Part shown: in pieces, positions 54,186 to 63,213 of the stretch | Position numbering within the stretch: the first letter of the stretch is position 1 | How the letters are laid out: each line of letters starts with the position of its first letter | DNA from: Paraburkholderia phenazinium | GTDB lineage: Bacteria; Pseudomonadota; Gammaproteobacteria; Burkholderiales; Burkholderiaceae | Assembly: GCF_900141745.1 (NCBI RefSeq) | Contig: NZ_FSRM01000002.1 | Location: 868,001-932,000, forward strand | DNA: 64,000 nucleotides | Direction: 5' to 3' | Translations under genes and position numbers: made by a program | The notes under the pieces: model-generated | Databases searched by the model: none | Told to the model about the DNA's origin: nothing | What the model saw: the letters and a program-made list of their open reading frames with translations, nothing else

Positions 54186-54951
54186 CGCCAACGCTGCGCC
54201 CGCGGCACTCACCGGCCGGCGCGTGATCGTCACGGGCGGCGCGCGCGGTCTTGGCGCGGCGTTTGTGCGCTCGCTGGTGCAGGCCGGCGCGCAAATCGTG
54301 TTCGGCGATGTTTTGCACGACGAAGGTCGTGCGCTCGCCGAGACGCTGCAAAGCGAAGGTCACGGGGCGCAATTCCTGCCACTGGACCTCGCCGATCCAT
54401 CGAACATCCAGAGCTTCGTCGTCCAGGCGGTGAAGCAGCTCGGAGGCCTCGATGCGCTCATCAACAACGCGGCAATCACCAACTCCGGCGGCAAGCTGGC
54501 CGGCGAACTGGCGGTCGATACGTGGGATGCGGTGATGAACGTCAACGTGCGCGGCACGTGGCTAATGAGTACCGCGGCGCTGCCGCATCTGCGCGACTCG
54601 GGCCGCGGCAGCATCGTCAATATCGCTTCGGATACGGCGCTGTGGGGCGCGCCGAAACTGCTGGCTTATGTCGCCAGTAAAGGCGCCGTGATCGCGATGA
54701 CGCGTTCGCTGGCGCGTGAATTCGGCGCCGACGGCGTCACGGTCAACGCGATCGCACCGGGGCTGACCGAAGTCGAGGCCACCGCCTACGTGCCGGCCGA
54801 ACGTCACGAGTATTACCTGAAAGGCCGTGCGCTGACCCGCGCCCAGGTTCCCGACGATGTGACGGGGCCGGTCCTGTTCCTGTTGTCCGATGCCGCACGC
54901 TTCGTGACCGGCCAGTTGCTGCCGGTGAACGGCGGCTTTGTGATGAATTGA
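54178..54951 (+). CDS. Short-chain dehydrogenase (probable diol dehydrogenase)
   Basis: A classical SDR of 257 residues with TGGARGLG (19-26), NNAA near 95, catalytic Ser in IASDTALWG and the Tyr/Lys pair in YVASK near 160, all intact. In the operon it could rearomatise a cis-dihydrodiol made by the oxygenase or oxidise an alcohol side chain. The ATG at 54178 overlaps the oxygenase stop by eight bases. Confidence 0.92.
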   Translation: MHNANAAPAALTGRRVIVTGGARGLGAAFVRSLVQAGAQIVFGDVLHDEGRALAETLQSEGHGAQFLPLDLADPSNIQSFVVQAVKQLGGLDALINNAAITNSGGKLAGELAVDTWDAVMNVNVRGTWLMSTAALPHLRDSGRGSIVNIASDTALWGAPKLLAYVASKGAVIAMTRSLAREFGADGVTVNAIAPGLTEVEATAYVPAERHEYYLKGRALTRAQVPDDVTGPVLFLLSDAARFVTGQLLPVNGGFVMN

Positions 54952-54978
54952 TCTTGTCTTGACCGAAAGGAGAAAGAG

Positions 54979-55506
54979 ATGGCGGACACCGATTTCGAAC
55001 GTAAGTCGTGGGATCAACCCGCGGAAGCCAGTTTTGCGCAATGGATGGACACACGCGTTGCACGTCTTGAAACCCGTCGCTACGACTGGGACGCGCTGAA
55101 GTTTCAGGCCGATTACGACCCGAAGTATCGCCGGGCGCAAATGCGCTATGTCGGCACGGGCGGCACGGGTGTCGCGAAGGATGTCAACACGGTGCCTGCA
55201 GGCGGCTTCACGTTCTCGACCATGGTGATCCCGGCCGGCAATATCGGGCCGAGCCATATTCATATGGATGTCGAAGAAATTTTCTTCGTGCTGCGCGGCA
55301 AGATGAAAGTGATCTGCGAACGCGACGGCGAGACCTGGGAATCGGTGCTCGGCGAGCGCGACCTGATTTCGGTGCCACCGGGCGTGTATCGCACGGAAGT
55401 GAATATCGGCGAAGAGGATGCGCTGATGTGCGTGATGCTCGGTTCTCCGAAGCCGATCACGCCGACTTATCCGCCGGATTCGCCGCTTGCCAAGCTGAAG
55501 CGATAG
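54979..55506 (+). CDS. Cupin-domain protein
   Basis: A protein of 175 residues with a single cupin barrel. The first metal motif is GPSHIHMDVEEIFFVLRG (about 92-109), giving two His and a Glu; the second is weaker (near SVPPGVYRTE), where the usual His is not evident. It may be a dioxygenase, isomerase or binding protein of the pathway. A strong AAAGGAG site precedes the ATG. Confidence 0.85.
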   Translation: MADTDFERKSWDQPAEASFAQWMDTRVARLETRRYDWDALKFQADYDPKYRRAQMRYVGTGGTGVAKDVNTVPAGGFTFSTMVIPAGNIGPSHIHMDVEEIFFVLRGKMKVICERDGETWESVLGERDLISVPPGVYRTEVNIGEEDALMCVMLGSPKPITPTYPPDSPLAKLKR

Positions 55507-55643
55507 GCGACAAGCACTTGGGTGCGAAGCGCAGGGTGGTTGCCCGTTCGACGCTTTGCACTAGCCATACCCACGCGACAACCCTGTGCACCGCACCGTC
55601 GCCGCACTGACGTCACCTTACTTTGCACTTGCAGATAGAAACC

Positions 55644-56543
55644 ATGTCCGCTGTCCCGTCTGTTACTGCCGATCTCGCCGCCTCGCTGGAAGCGCGTCTT
55701 GCGCGCTTTCCGCTGCAGCAGGCCGTTACCGCGGCGACGCAGACGGTGGGTTATCGCGAAGCGCGAGAGCTGGCTTCTGTGCGCGACGAGGCGTTGCCGC
55801 TCGTGCTGCTGCACGGCATTGGCTCGGGAGCAGCGTCGTGGGTGCAGCAGTTTGAAGCGCTCGGTGCGACGCGGAAGGTGCTTGCCTGGGATGCGCCGGG
55901 ATACGGCGTATCGACACCGGTCGTCCCAGCTTCGCCCCAAGCGGCGGACTACGCCGACGTTCTGCGCGGCTGGCTCGACGCGCTCGGCATCGCGCGTTGC
56001 GTGCTGGTAGGGCATTCGCTGGGCGCGATCGTCGCTGGCGCATTTGCTGCTGCAAATCCGCAGCGTGTCGCAGGCCTTTTGCTGCTGTCGCCTGCTGGCG
56101 GTTACGGCGCGGCCACAACAGACGTACGCGAAACAAAACGCGACCAGCGTCTTGCGATGCTCGCCGAACTCGGCCCCGTAGGTCTTGCCGAAAAGCGCAG
56201 TACAAACATGGTGTCTGCACACGCCGACGAGACAGCCCGTGCGTGGGTACGCTGGAACATGGCGCGCATCGTGCCGCAAGGCTACGCGCAAGCCACACAT
56301 CTGCTCGCCAACGCCGATCTTGCCGCCGACCTCTCGCGCTTCCACGGACTGGTCAACATTGCTGTAGGCGCCGAAGACACCATCACGCCGCCGTCCGCAT
56401 GCGAACGGCTGGCCCTCGCGGCTCGTACGTCCTTGCAGATCGTGCTGCGCGCCGGTCACGCCGGATATATCGAAGCCGCTGACGCGTACACCGCGATCAT
56501 CGACACGTTCTGCCGCGCGAGCGCGGCACCACGGAGCCACTGA
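55644..56543 (+). CDS. Alpha/beta hydrolase (candidate meta-cleavage product hydrolase)
   Basis: A hydrolase of 299 residues with oxyanion-hole text VLLHGIGSG near 54, nucleophile Ser125 in GHSLGA, acid Asp in GAEDTITPP and His in RAGHAGY near 273. Such enzymes split C-C bonds of meta-cleavage products or hydrolyse esters. The ATG at 55644 is the first good start. It precedes the IclR gene by one base, so it is in the same operon. Confidence 0.88.
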   Translation: MSAVPSVTADLAASLEARLARFPLQQAVTAATQTVGYREARELASVRDEALPLVLLHGIGSGAASWVQQFEALGATRKVLAWDAPGYGVSTPVVPASPQAADYADVLRGWLDALGIARCVLVGHSLGAIVAGAFAAANPQRVAGLLLLSPAGGYGAATTDVRETKRDQRLAMLAELGPVGLAEKRSTNMVSAHADETARAWVRWNMARIVPQGYAQATHLLANADLAADLSRFHGLVNIAVGAEDTITPPSACERLALAARTSLQIVLRAGHAGYIEAADAYTAIIDTFCRASAAPRSH

Positions 56544-56544
56544 A

Positions 56545-57417
56545 ATGACGCCCGACACGATCAACGCCGAGCGCGCAACAGACGACGACAACGCCGAACC
56601 CGGCTACAAAGTGCCCGGTCTCGAACGCGGTCTGAAGATTCTGACTGAGTTCTCGCCACGCGAGCCGGTATTGGGCGCACCGGAATTATCCCGGCGCCTG
56701 AAGATTCCCCGCACGACGGTCTTCCGTCTGCTGCAGACGCTCGAATCGCTCGGCTTTCTCGAGCGAGCCGATAAGGACCGCAACTATCGCCTGGGCGTTG
56801 CGGTGCTGCGCCTCGGCTTCGAATATCTGAGCTCGCTCGAACTGACGGATCTCGGCTTGCCGATCATCGAGGCCTTGCGCAACGACACCGGTCTGACAAG
56901 CCACATCCTGATCCGCGACGGACGCGACGTGGTGTTCGTCGCCAAGGCGCAAAGTCACACGCCGATTTTCAGTTCGGTGAAGGTCAACGTCGGCACACGC
57001 CTGCCCGCACATGCGACGACGCACGGCCAGGTGCTGATGGGCGATCTGACGCTCAACGACTTACGCGCGCTGTACCCCGAGCCGAAGTTGCATCGCTTTA
57101 CCAAACTCACACCTGAAACGGTCGAAGAGTTGTACGAACGAATTCGCGATGACGCGCAGCGCGGTTTCGCGATCAGCGAATCGTCGTTCGAACGCGGCAT
57201 TTCGGTCGTGACGGCGCCGGTGCGTAACGACACGGGCCGCATCGTTGCAGTGATCACCACGACGATTCCGCGGCCGGAGATCGATGCAGCGCTGCTCGAC
57301 AGCGGTCTGATCGACAAGGTGCGCGGCGCGGCTGACGAACTCTCGCAACGCCTGAACTACCGTCCCAAGAACGGGCCGGCCGCGGGCAGCAAGTACATGA
57401 AGGCATTGGGGCTCTAA
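56545..57417 (+). CDS. IclR-family transcription regulator (second paralogue)
   Basis: A regulator of 290 residues with winged helix (LSRRLKIPRTTVFRLLQTLESLGFLE, read in parts) and effector domain. It is highly similar to the protein at 49772 but lacks most of the N-terminal extension. It is embedded in the operon, one base after the hydrolase and overlapping the next SDR by TAATG, implying autoregulated control of the pathway, perhaps through the palindrome at 52355-52372. Confidence 0.93.
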   Translation: MTPDTINAERATDDDNAEPGYKVPGLERGLKILTEFSPREPVLGAPELSRRLKIPRTTVFRLLQTLESLGFLERADKDRNYRLGVAVLRLGFEYLSSLELTDLGLPIIEALRNDTGLTSHILIRDGRDVVFVAKAQSHTPIFSSVKVNVGTRLPAHATTHGQVLMGDLTLNDLRALYPEPKLHRFTKLTPETVEELYERIRDDAQRGFAISESSFERGISVVTAPVRNDTGRIVAVITTTIPRPEIDAALLDSGLIDKVRGAADELSQRLNYRPKNGPAAGSKYMKALGL

Positions 57418-58223
57418 TGATCCAGATCGATTTGACCGGTCAGGTAGCGGTGGTGACGGGCGGCTCGTCCGGCATCGGCCTCGCGACCGCCGAACTGTTT
57501 TTGCGTGCGGGTGCATCGGTCGCCATCTGCGGACGCGACGCCGAACGCCTGGCGCATGCGGAGACGGCGCTGAAGACGCAATTCCCGTCCGCGCAACTGC
57601 TCGCCACACGCTGCGATGTGCTCGACGCAGAGGAAGTCAAAGGCTTCGCGCAAGACGTGCAGCGCCGCTTCGGTCGCACTGACATGCTGGTGAACAACGC
57701 TGGCCAAGGCCGCGTTTCGACTTTCGCCGACACCACCGACGACGCCTGGCGCGAAGAACTCGACCTGAAGTATTTCAGCGTGATCCGCCCGACTCGCGCG
57801 TTTCTGCCAATGCTGCGCGACGCGGCGGGCATGGGCAACGCGTCGATCGTCTGCGTGAATTCGCTGCTCGCGCTGCAGCCGGAGCCGCATATGGTGGCGA
57901 CTTCCTCGGCACGCGCGGGTTTGCTGAGTCTCATCAAGTCACTAGCGGTAGAACTCGCGCCGCAGCGTATTCGCGTGAATTCGATTCTGATCGGCATCGT
58001 CGAATCGGGCCAATGGCGCCGCCGCTTCGAGACGCAAGCCGCGCCGGGCCAGAGTTGGGAAGACTGGACGGCAGAACTCGCACGCAAGAAGAACATTCCG
58101 CTTGGCCGCTTCGGCCGTCCCGAAGAGGCCGCACAGGCACTCTTTTATCTGGCTACTAATCTGTCGTCCTACACGACAGGCAGTCATATCGATGTCTCTG
58201 GAGGCAATGCACGACATGTCTAA
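57417..58223 (+). CDS. SDR-fold protein lacking the catalytic Tyr and Lys
   Basis: A protein of 268 residues with the SDR cofactor motif TGGSSGIG (14-21) and NNAG (93-96). The active-site Ser149 is present, but 13 residues on, where Tyr should be, is Thr162, and four further on Arg166 replaces Lys (ATSSARAG). Typical oxidoreduction is therefore doubtful. The C-terminus keeps the SDR ending ([13 protein letters not shown]). It overlaps the IclR gene at its start and the TPP enzyme gene at its end. Confidence 0.88.
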   Translation: MIQIDLTGQVAVVTGGSSGIGLATAELFLRAGASVAICGRDAERLAHAETALKTQFPSAQLLATRCDVLDAEEVKGFAQDVQRRFGRTDMLVNNAGQGRVSTFADTTDDAWREELDLKYFSVIRPTRAFLPMLRDAAGMGNASIVCVNSLLALQPEPHMVATSSARAGLLSLIKSLAVELAPQRIRVNSILIGIVESGQWRRRFETQAAPGQSWEDWTAELARKKNIPLGRFGRPEEAAQALFYLATNLSSYTTGSHIDVSGGNARHV

Positions 58224-59874
58224 TAAAACCACCGTCGGCGAGCTGATTGCCGCCTTTCTCGAGCAATGCGGCGTTCGCACGACGTTCGGCGTGATTTCGA
58301 TCCACAACATGCCGATCCTCGACGCGATCAACAACCGCGGCAAGATCCGTTATGTCGGTGCACGCGGCGAAGCCGGTGCGGTCAACATGGCCGATGGTCT
58401 GGCACGTGTGTCCGGTGGCCTTGGCGTCGCGTTCACCAGCACGGGTACTGCAGCCGGCAACGCAGCAGGCGCGATGGTCGAAGCGCTGACCGCTGGCACG
58501 TCGCTGCTGCATATCACTGGCCAGATCGAAACCGAATACCTCGACAAGGACCTCGCGTATATCCACGAAGCGCCGGACCAGTTGTCGATGTTGTCGTCGA
58601 TCTCGAAGGCCGCCTACCGCGTCCGCACTGCCGAGACTGCACTCCCGACGATCCGCGAAGCGGTGCGGGTCGCGCAGACCGCGCCGAGCGGCCCGGTGAG
58701 TGTCGAGATTCCGATTGACATTCAGGCGGCAGAAATCGAATGGCCCGCTGACCTCAGCGCGCCGCACGTGACGACGCTCACGCACGACAGCAAGCGCGTC
58801 GTGCAACTCGCCGATGCGCTGGCCAAGGCCGCGCGTCCGCTGCTGTGGCTTGGCGGCGGCACGCGTCACGCGCGGACGGCGGTTGAGCGCCTGGTGGCGC
58901 TGGGCTTTGGCGTCGTGACCAGCGTGCAGGGCCGCGGCATCCTGCCGGAAGATCATCCGGCGACGCTCGGTGCGTTCAACGTGCACGCGTCGGTGGAGAG
59001 CTTCTACAAGACTTGCGATGCGGTCCTCGTGGTCGGTTCGCGTCTGCGTGGCAATGAAACGTTGAAGTACAAGCTTGCGCTGCCGCAACCGCTGTACCGC
59101 ATCGATGCGGACGCACTCGCCGACAACCGCGGCTATCGCAACGATCTGTTTGTGCATGGCGACTCCGCTGCGGTTCTGGAAGAACTCGCGACGCTGCTCG
59201 AAGGCCGTCTCAAGGTGGATCCGAAGTTCGCTGCCGATCTGGCCGCTGCCCGGGAGATCGCCGTAGCGGATGTAGGCAAGGGTCTCGGACCGTACAAGCG
59301 CCTCGTCGATGCACTGCAACGTTCGGTGGGCACGGACTATAACTGGGTGCGCGATGTGACGATCTCGAACAGCACGTGGGGTAACCGCCTGCTGCAGATT
59401 TTCACGCCGCGTGCGGGGGTGCACGCCTTGGGCGGTGGTATCGGTCAAGGGATGCAGATGGCAATCGGTGCGGCGCTGGCGGGAACAGCGGCGAAGACGG
59501 TGTGCCTCGTCGGCGACGGTGGCCTGATGGTGAACGTCGGTGAACTGGCGACGGCCGTGCAGGAAAACGCCAACGTCATGATCGTACTGATGAACGACCA
59601 ATGCTATGGCGTGATCCGCAACATCCAGGACGCGCAGTATGGCGGCCGCCGCTGCTTCGTCGATCTGCATCAACCGGACTTCGCGCAGTTTTGCGAGAGC
59701 CTGAAGCTCACCCATTACCGCATCAAGTCGCTCGACGACGCGGACGAGATTATCCGCGAAGGTCTGGCGAAGACGGGCCCGGTGCTGGTTGAAGTGGACA
59801 TGCTGTCGGTCGGCTCGTTTGCCACCGCGTTTGCTGGGCCGCCGGTCAAGAAGCAGGAGCCAGAACATGCATGA
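58216..59874 (+). CDS. Thiamine-diphosphate-dependent enzyme (2-oxo acid decarboxylase/synthase family)
   Basis: An enzyme of 552 residues with the three TPP-family domains. The catalytic Glu52 is in [13 protein letters not shown], and the cofactor motif begins GDG at 433-435 and ends at Asn460 (LMNDQ). Relatives include benzoylformate decarboxylase and acetolactate synthase; here a 2-oxo acid decarboxylase feeding the aldehyde dehydrogenase is most plausible. The ATG at 58216 has GGAGG upstream at longish spacing; ATGs at 58192 and 58207 are alternatives. It overlaps the next gene by eight bases. Confidence 0.9.
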   Translation: MSNKTTVGELIAAFLEQCGVRTTFGVISIHNMPILDAINNRGKIRYVGARGEAGAVNMADGLARVSGGLGVAFTSTGTAAGNAAGAMVEALTAGTSLLHITGQIETEYLDKDLAYIHEAPDQLSMLSSISKAAYRVRTAETALPTIREAVRVAQTAPSGPVSVEIPIDIQAAEIEWPADLSAPHVTTLTHDSKRVVQLADALAKAARPLLWLGGGTRHARTAVERLVALGFGVVTSVQGRGILPEDHPATLGAFNVHASVESFYKTCDAVLVVGSRLRGNETLKYKLALPQPLYRIDADALADNRGYRNDLFVHGDSAAVLEELATLLEGRLKVDPKFAADLAAAREIAVADVGKGLGPYKRLVDALQRSVGTDYNWVRDVTISNSTWGNRLLQIFTPRAGVHALGGGIGQGMQMAIGAALAGTAAKTVCLVGDGGLMVNVGELATAVQENANVMIVLMNDQCYGVIRNIQDAQYGGRRCFVDLHQPDFAQFCESLKLTHYRIKSLDDADEIIREGLAKTGPVLVEVDMLSVGSFATAFAGPPVKKQEPEHA

Positions 59875-60697
59875 TCTTCGCCACGCGGGACATCATGCGC
59901 CCGTCGACGTTGCGATGATCGGCTTCGGGGCGATCGGCCAGGCGGTGTATCGCTCCGTTGTAGCGGATCCGCAAGTGCGCGTGTCGCATGTGATCGTGCC
60001 CGAGCGGCATGCGGCGTCGGTGCGAGAGGTGGTGGGCGCGTCGGTAGATGTGGTGTCGTCGGTGGCTGCGCTGAGCAGCCGCCCGCAGTTCGCGCTGGAA
60101 TGCGCGGGCCACAGTGCGTTGGTCGACCACGTTGTTCCGTTGTTGAAAGCGGGCACCGATTGCGCGGTGGCTTCTATCGGAGCTCTCTCGGACGTGCTGC
60201 TGCTCGACGCTCTCTCGGCTGCTGCGGATGAAGGCGATGCCACGCTGACGCTGTTGTCCGGCGCCATTGGCGGCGTAGACGCTTTGGCCGCGGCGAAACT
60301 GGGTGGCCTCGACGAAGTGCTGTACACGGGTCGCAAGCCGCCGCAGGGCTGGCTCGGCACACCCGCCGAAGAGATATGCGATCTGCAGAGCCTGACGGAA
60401 GAGCGGATCATTTTCGAAGGTAGCGCCCGTGAAGCGGCGCGGCTTTATCCGAGGAATGCCAACGTGGCGGCGACGATTGCGCTGGCAGGTCTCGGCCTCG
60501 ATCAGACCATTGTGCGTCTGATCGCAGACCCCGCTGTGACGCGCAACGTGCACCGCATCCTGGCGCGCGGCGCATTCGGCGAGATGTCGCTCGAAATGTG
60601 CGGCAAGCCGTTGCCGGACAACCCCAAGACGTCCGCGCTGACCGCGTTCAGCGCGATCCGTGCCCTGCGCAATCGCGCGGCGCGTTGCGTGATTTGA
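59867..60697 (+). CDS. Aspartate-dehydrogenase-like NAD(P)-dependent enzyme
   Basis: A protein of 276 residues with the nucleotide motif [10 protein letters not shown] (19-28) and the family middle text [22 protein letters not shown] (read in parts), then [19 protein letters not shown]-aspartate dehydrogenases interconvert aspartate and oxaloacetate plus ammonia, usually for NAD synthesis. No nadA or nadC is nearby; between a TPP enzyme and an aldehyde dehydrogenase it may deaminate the pathway's amino substrate instead (inferred). It overlaps the TPP gene (ATGCATGA). Confidence 0.88.
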   Translation: MHDLRHAGHHAPVDVAMIGFGAIGQAVYRSVVADPQVRVSHVIVPERHAASVREVVGASVDVVSSVAALSSRPQFALECAGHSALVDHVVPLLKAGTDCAVASIGALSDVLLLDALSAAADEGDATLTLLSGAIGGVDALAAAKLGGLDEVLYTGRKPPQGWLGTPAEEICDLQSLTEERIIFEGSAREAARLYPRNANVAATIALAGLGLDQTIVRLIADPAVTRNVHRILARGAFGEMSLEMCGKPLPDNPKTSALTAFSAIRALRNRAARCVI

Positions 60698-60715
60698 TGA
60701 GAAGTAACTGAGCGG

Positions 60716-62230
60716 ATGACCGACATGACTCACTTCGATACCAGCCTCGTGCCCACCGGCGATATTTTCATCGGCGGCGAATGGCGGCAAGGGCGTGGCA
60801 ACCCGTACAAAAGCCTGTATCCGGCAGATCAGTCGGTCAACATGGAAATCTCGACGGCCAGCGCCGACGATGCGCGCGATGCGGTCGAAGCCGCGGACAT
60901 TGCATGGCGCAAAGCGGATTGGGCCGGTCTGAAGCCGCATCAGCGTGCCCTGGTTCTGTACCGTATCGCCGATCTGATCATGGCGCGTCACGAAGCACTG
61001 GCGCATCTGCAGCGGCGCGATAACGGCAAGCCGATCGGCGAAACACGCGTACTGGTGGCGAGCGCTGCCAACACGTTCCGCTATTTCGCCGCGTGCCTCG
61101 AAACGCTTGAGGAAGAGCTCACGCCGTCGCGTGGCGACTACATGACCATGAGCGTGTACGAGCCGATTGGCGTGATCGCGGCTATCACGCCGTGGAACTC
61201 GCCGATCGCATCGGATGCGCAAAAGCTTGCTCCTGCGCTTGCGGGTGGCAACGCGGTGGTGTTGAAGCCCGCTGAAGTGACGCCGCTGGTCTCGCTCGCG
61301 TTGGCGCGCATCTGCGAAGAAGCGGGCGTACCGAAGGGCGTATTGAGCGTGTTGCCCGGTAAAGGTTCGGTAATCGGCGATGTGCTGGTGCGTCATCCGC
61401 TCGTGAAGAAAGTGTCGTTCACTGGCGGGACCGAAGTGGGTCGTGGCATCGCGCGCATCGCCGCGGACAAGCTGATGCCGGTGTCGCTGGAACTGGGTGG
61501 CAAGTCGCCAACCATCGTCTTCGAAGACGCGGATATCGATCACGCGGTGAACGGCGTGCTGTACGGCATTTTCAGTTCGTCGGGCGAGGCATGCATCGCG
61601 GGCTCGCGTTTGTTCGTGCATCGCCCGATCTACGACACGTTCATGAAGCGCCTGGCGGAAGGCGCACGCAGGTTGCGCGTGGGCGACCCTTCGAGCCCGG
61701 AAACACAGATGGGCCCGTTGATTACGCCAGCGCATCGCGAATCGGTGGAGCGTTATGTCGCTTTGGGCCTGGAAGAAGGTGGACGCCTGTTGTGCGGTGG
61801 CGAGCGTCCCGTCGGCGACGGACGCGAACAAGGCAACTTCTATCAGCCCACGATTCTCGAAGGCCTGTCGAACAGCGCCCGTATCTGCCAGGAAGAAATT
61901 TTCGGACCGGTGCTGGTCGCCATGCCATTCGATGACGAAGCCTCGCTAATCAAGCAGGCCAACGATAGCGTGTTTGGCCTCGCTGCCGGCATCTGGACGC
62001 GCGACTACAAACGCGCCTGGCGCGTGGCCCGCGCGCTCGAAGCGGGCACCGTGTGGATCAACACCTACAAGCTGTTCTCGATCTCGACGCCGTTCTCCGG
62101 CTGGAAAGAGAGCGGGATGGGTCGCGAGAAAGGGCGTCTCGGCATTCGCGAGTACATGCAGCAAAAGAGCCTGTACTGGGGCTTGAACGACGCACCTTTG
62201 GCCTGGGCCAATGCGCCCCAGACGAATTGA
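60716..62230 (+). CDS. Aldehyde dehydrogenase
   Basis: A NAD(P)-dependent aldehyde dehydrogenase of 504 residues. Asn161 (TPWNSP), Glu259 (LELGGKSP) and the nucleophile Cys293 (SGEACIAGSR) are in place. The common Gln/Asn before Cys is replaced by Glu-Ala, which occurs in some subfamilies. It should oxidise the aldehyde produced by the TPP enzyme or after ring cleavage. It starts 18 bases after the previous gene. Confidence 0.94.
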   Translation: MTDMTHFDTSLVPTGDIFIGGEWRQGRGNPYKSLYPADQSVNMEISTASADDARDAVEAADIAWRKADWAGLKPHQRALVLYRIADLIMARHEALAHLQRRDNGKPIGETRVLVASAANTFRYFAACLETLEEELTPSRGDYMTMSVYEPIGVIAAITPWNSPIASDAQKLAPALAGGNAVVLKPAEVTPLVSLALARICEEAGVPKGVLSVLPGKGSVIGDVLVRHPLVKKVSFTGGTEVGRGIARIAADKLMPVSLELGGKSPTIVFEDADIDHAVNGVLYGIFSSSGEACIAGSRLFVHRPIYDTFMKRLAEGARRLRVGDPSSPETQMGPLITPAHRESVERYVALGLEEGGRLLCGGERPVGDGREQGNFYQPTILEGLSNSARICQEEIFGPVLVAMPFDDEASLIKQANDSVFGLAAGIWTRDYKRAWRVARALEAGTVWINTYKLFSISTPFSGWKESGMGREKGRLGIREYMQQKSLYWGLNDAPLAWANAPQTN

Positions 62231-62247
62231 GGAACAAGAGGCACGAC

Positions 62248-63213
62248 ATGACGATTCTCGGCATTGAACAGATTACCTACGGTGTGACGGACCTCGAAAC
62301 CTGCCGGCGCTTTTTTGCCGACTGGGGTTTGAAAGAGACTGCGCACGACGAAACCCGCGCCCGCTTCGAATCGCTGAACGGCTGCACGATTCTGGCCGTG
62401 GATTCGAACGATCCGTCGCTGCCGCCCGCTTTCGAAGAAGGTTCGACGCTGCGTGAGGTGACGTGGGGTGTAGCGACGCGCGCCGAACTCGACGCGTTGC
62501 GCGGCCGCTTTGCAGGTCAGCCTGGACACTTCGAAAACGACGACGCGGTGGGTTGCATCGACCCGAACGGCATGGCGATTCGTGTGGAAGTCACCCGCAA
62601 GCGCGACGTCGAAACGCATGGCTCACCTTCAAACGTGTGGGGCCAGACGTTACGCGTGAATCAACCGTCGCCGATCTATGAGCGAGCTGAACCGGTGGAA
62701 GTGGGGCATGTGGTGTTCTTCACCAACAACCTTGCCGAAACGGAGAAGTTCTATCAGGAACTGCTCGGCTTCGAGATGTCAGACCGTTACCCGGGACGTG
62801 GCGCGTTTCTGCGCTGCGCGCCGCATGGCGGACATCATGACCTGTTCCTGCTGGCGTTGCCGAACGGCAAACGTGGCCTGAATCACGTGGCCTTCACCGT
62901 GCGCGATATTCACGAAGTGTTCGGCGGCGGCATGCATATCAGCCGCTGCGGCTGGGACACGCAACTTGGGCCGGGGCGCCATCCGGTGTCGTCTGCTTAC
63001 TTCTGGTATTTCCAGAATCCGGCTGGCGCGCTCATCGAGTACTACGCGGATGAGGACCAACTGACGCCCGAGTGGCAACCGCGCGATTTCGAGCCGGGGC
63101 CGACCGTGTTCGCCGAATGGGCGATCGATGGCGGCATCGACGGCAACACGCGTCGTCAGAAGAATGCGAAAGCGCCGGAGGGCAAGTTCATGACGAAGCG
63201 CAAACATGACTGA
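62248..63213 (+). CDS. Extradiol ring-cleavage dioxygenase (VOC superfamily, two domains)
   Basis: A type I extradiol dioxygenase of 321 residues with tandem VOC domains. Iron ligands are in the second domain: His154 (VEVGHVVFF), His213 (LNHVAFTV) and Glu264 (ALIEYYAD). It should open a catecholic ring next to the diol (meta-cleavage). Length and ligand spacing match catechol 2,3-dioxygenase/BphC-like enzymes. It overlaps the reductase gene by eight bases. Confidence 0.9.
   Translation: MTILGIEQITYGVTDLETCRRFFADWGLKETAHDETRARFESLNGCTILAVDSNDPSLPPAFEEGSTLREVTWGVATRAELDALRGRFAGQPGHFENDDAVGCIDPNGMAIRVEVTRKRDVETHGSPSNVWGQTLRVNQPSPIYERAEPVEVGHVVFFTNNLAETEKFYQELLGFEMSDRYPGRGAFLRCAPHGGHHDLFLLALPNGKRGLNHVAFTVRDIHEVFGGGMHISRCGWDTQLGPGRHPVSSAYFWYFQNPAGALIEYYADEDQLTPEWQPRDFEPGPTVFAEWAIDGGIDGNTRRQKNAKAPEGKFMTKRKHD

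Noticed and set aside
58156..61831. Long minus-strand open frames (570 and 661 codons) across the TPP enzyme, aspartate-dehydrogenase-like and aldehyde dehydrogenase genes
   Set aside because: They are antisense to three clearly recognisable genes and have His/Arg-rich composition typical of shadows.
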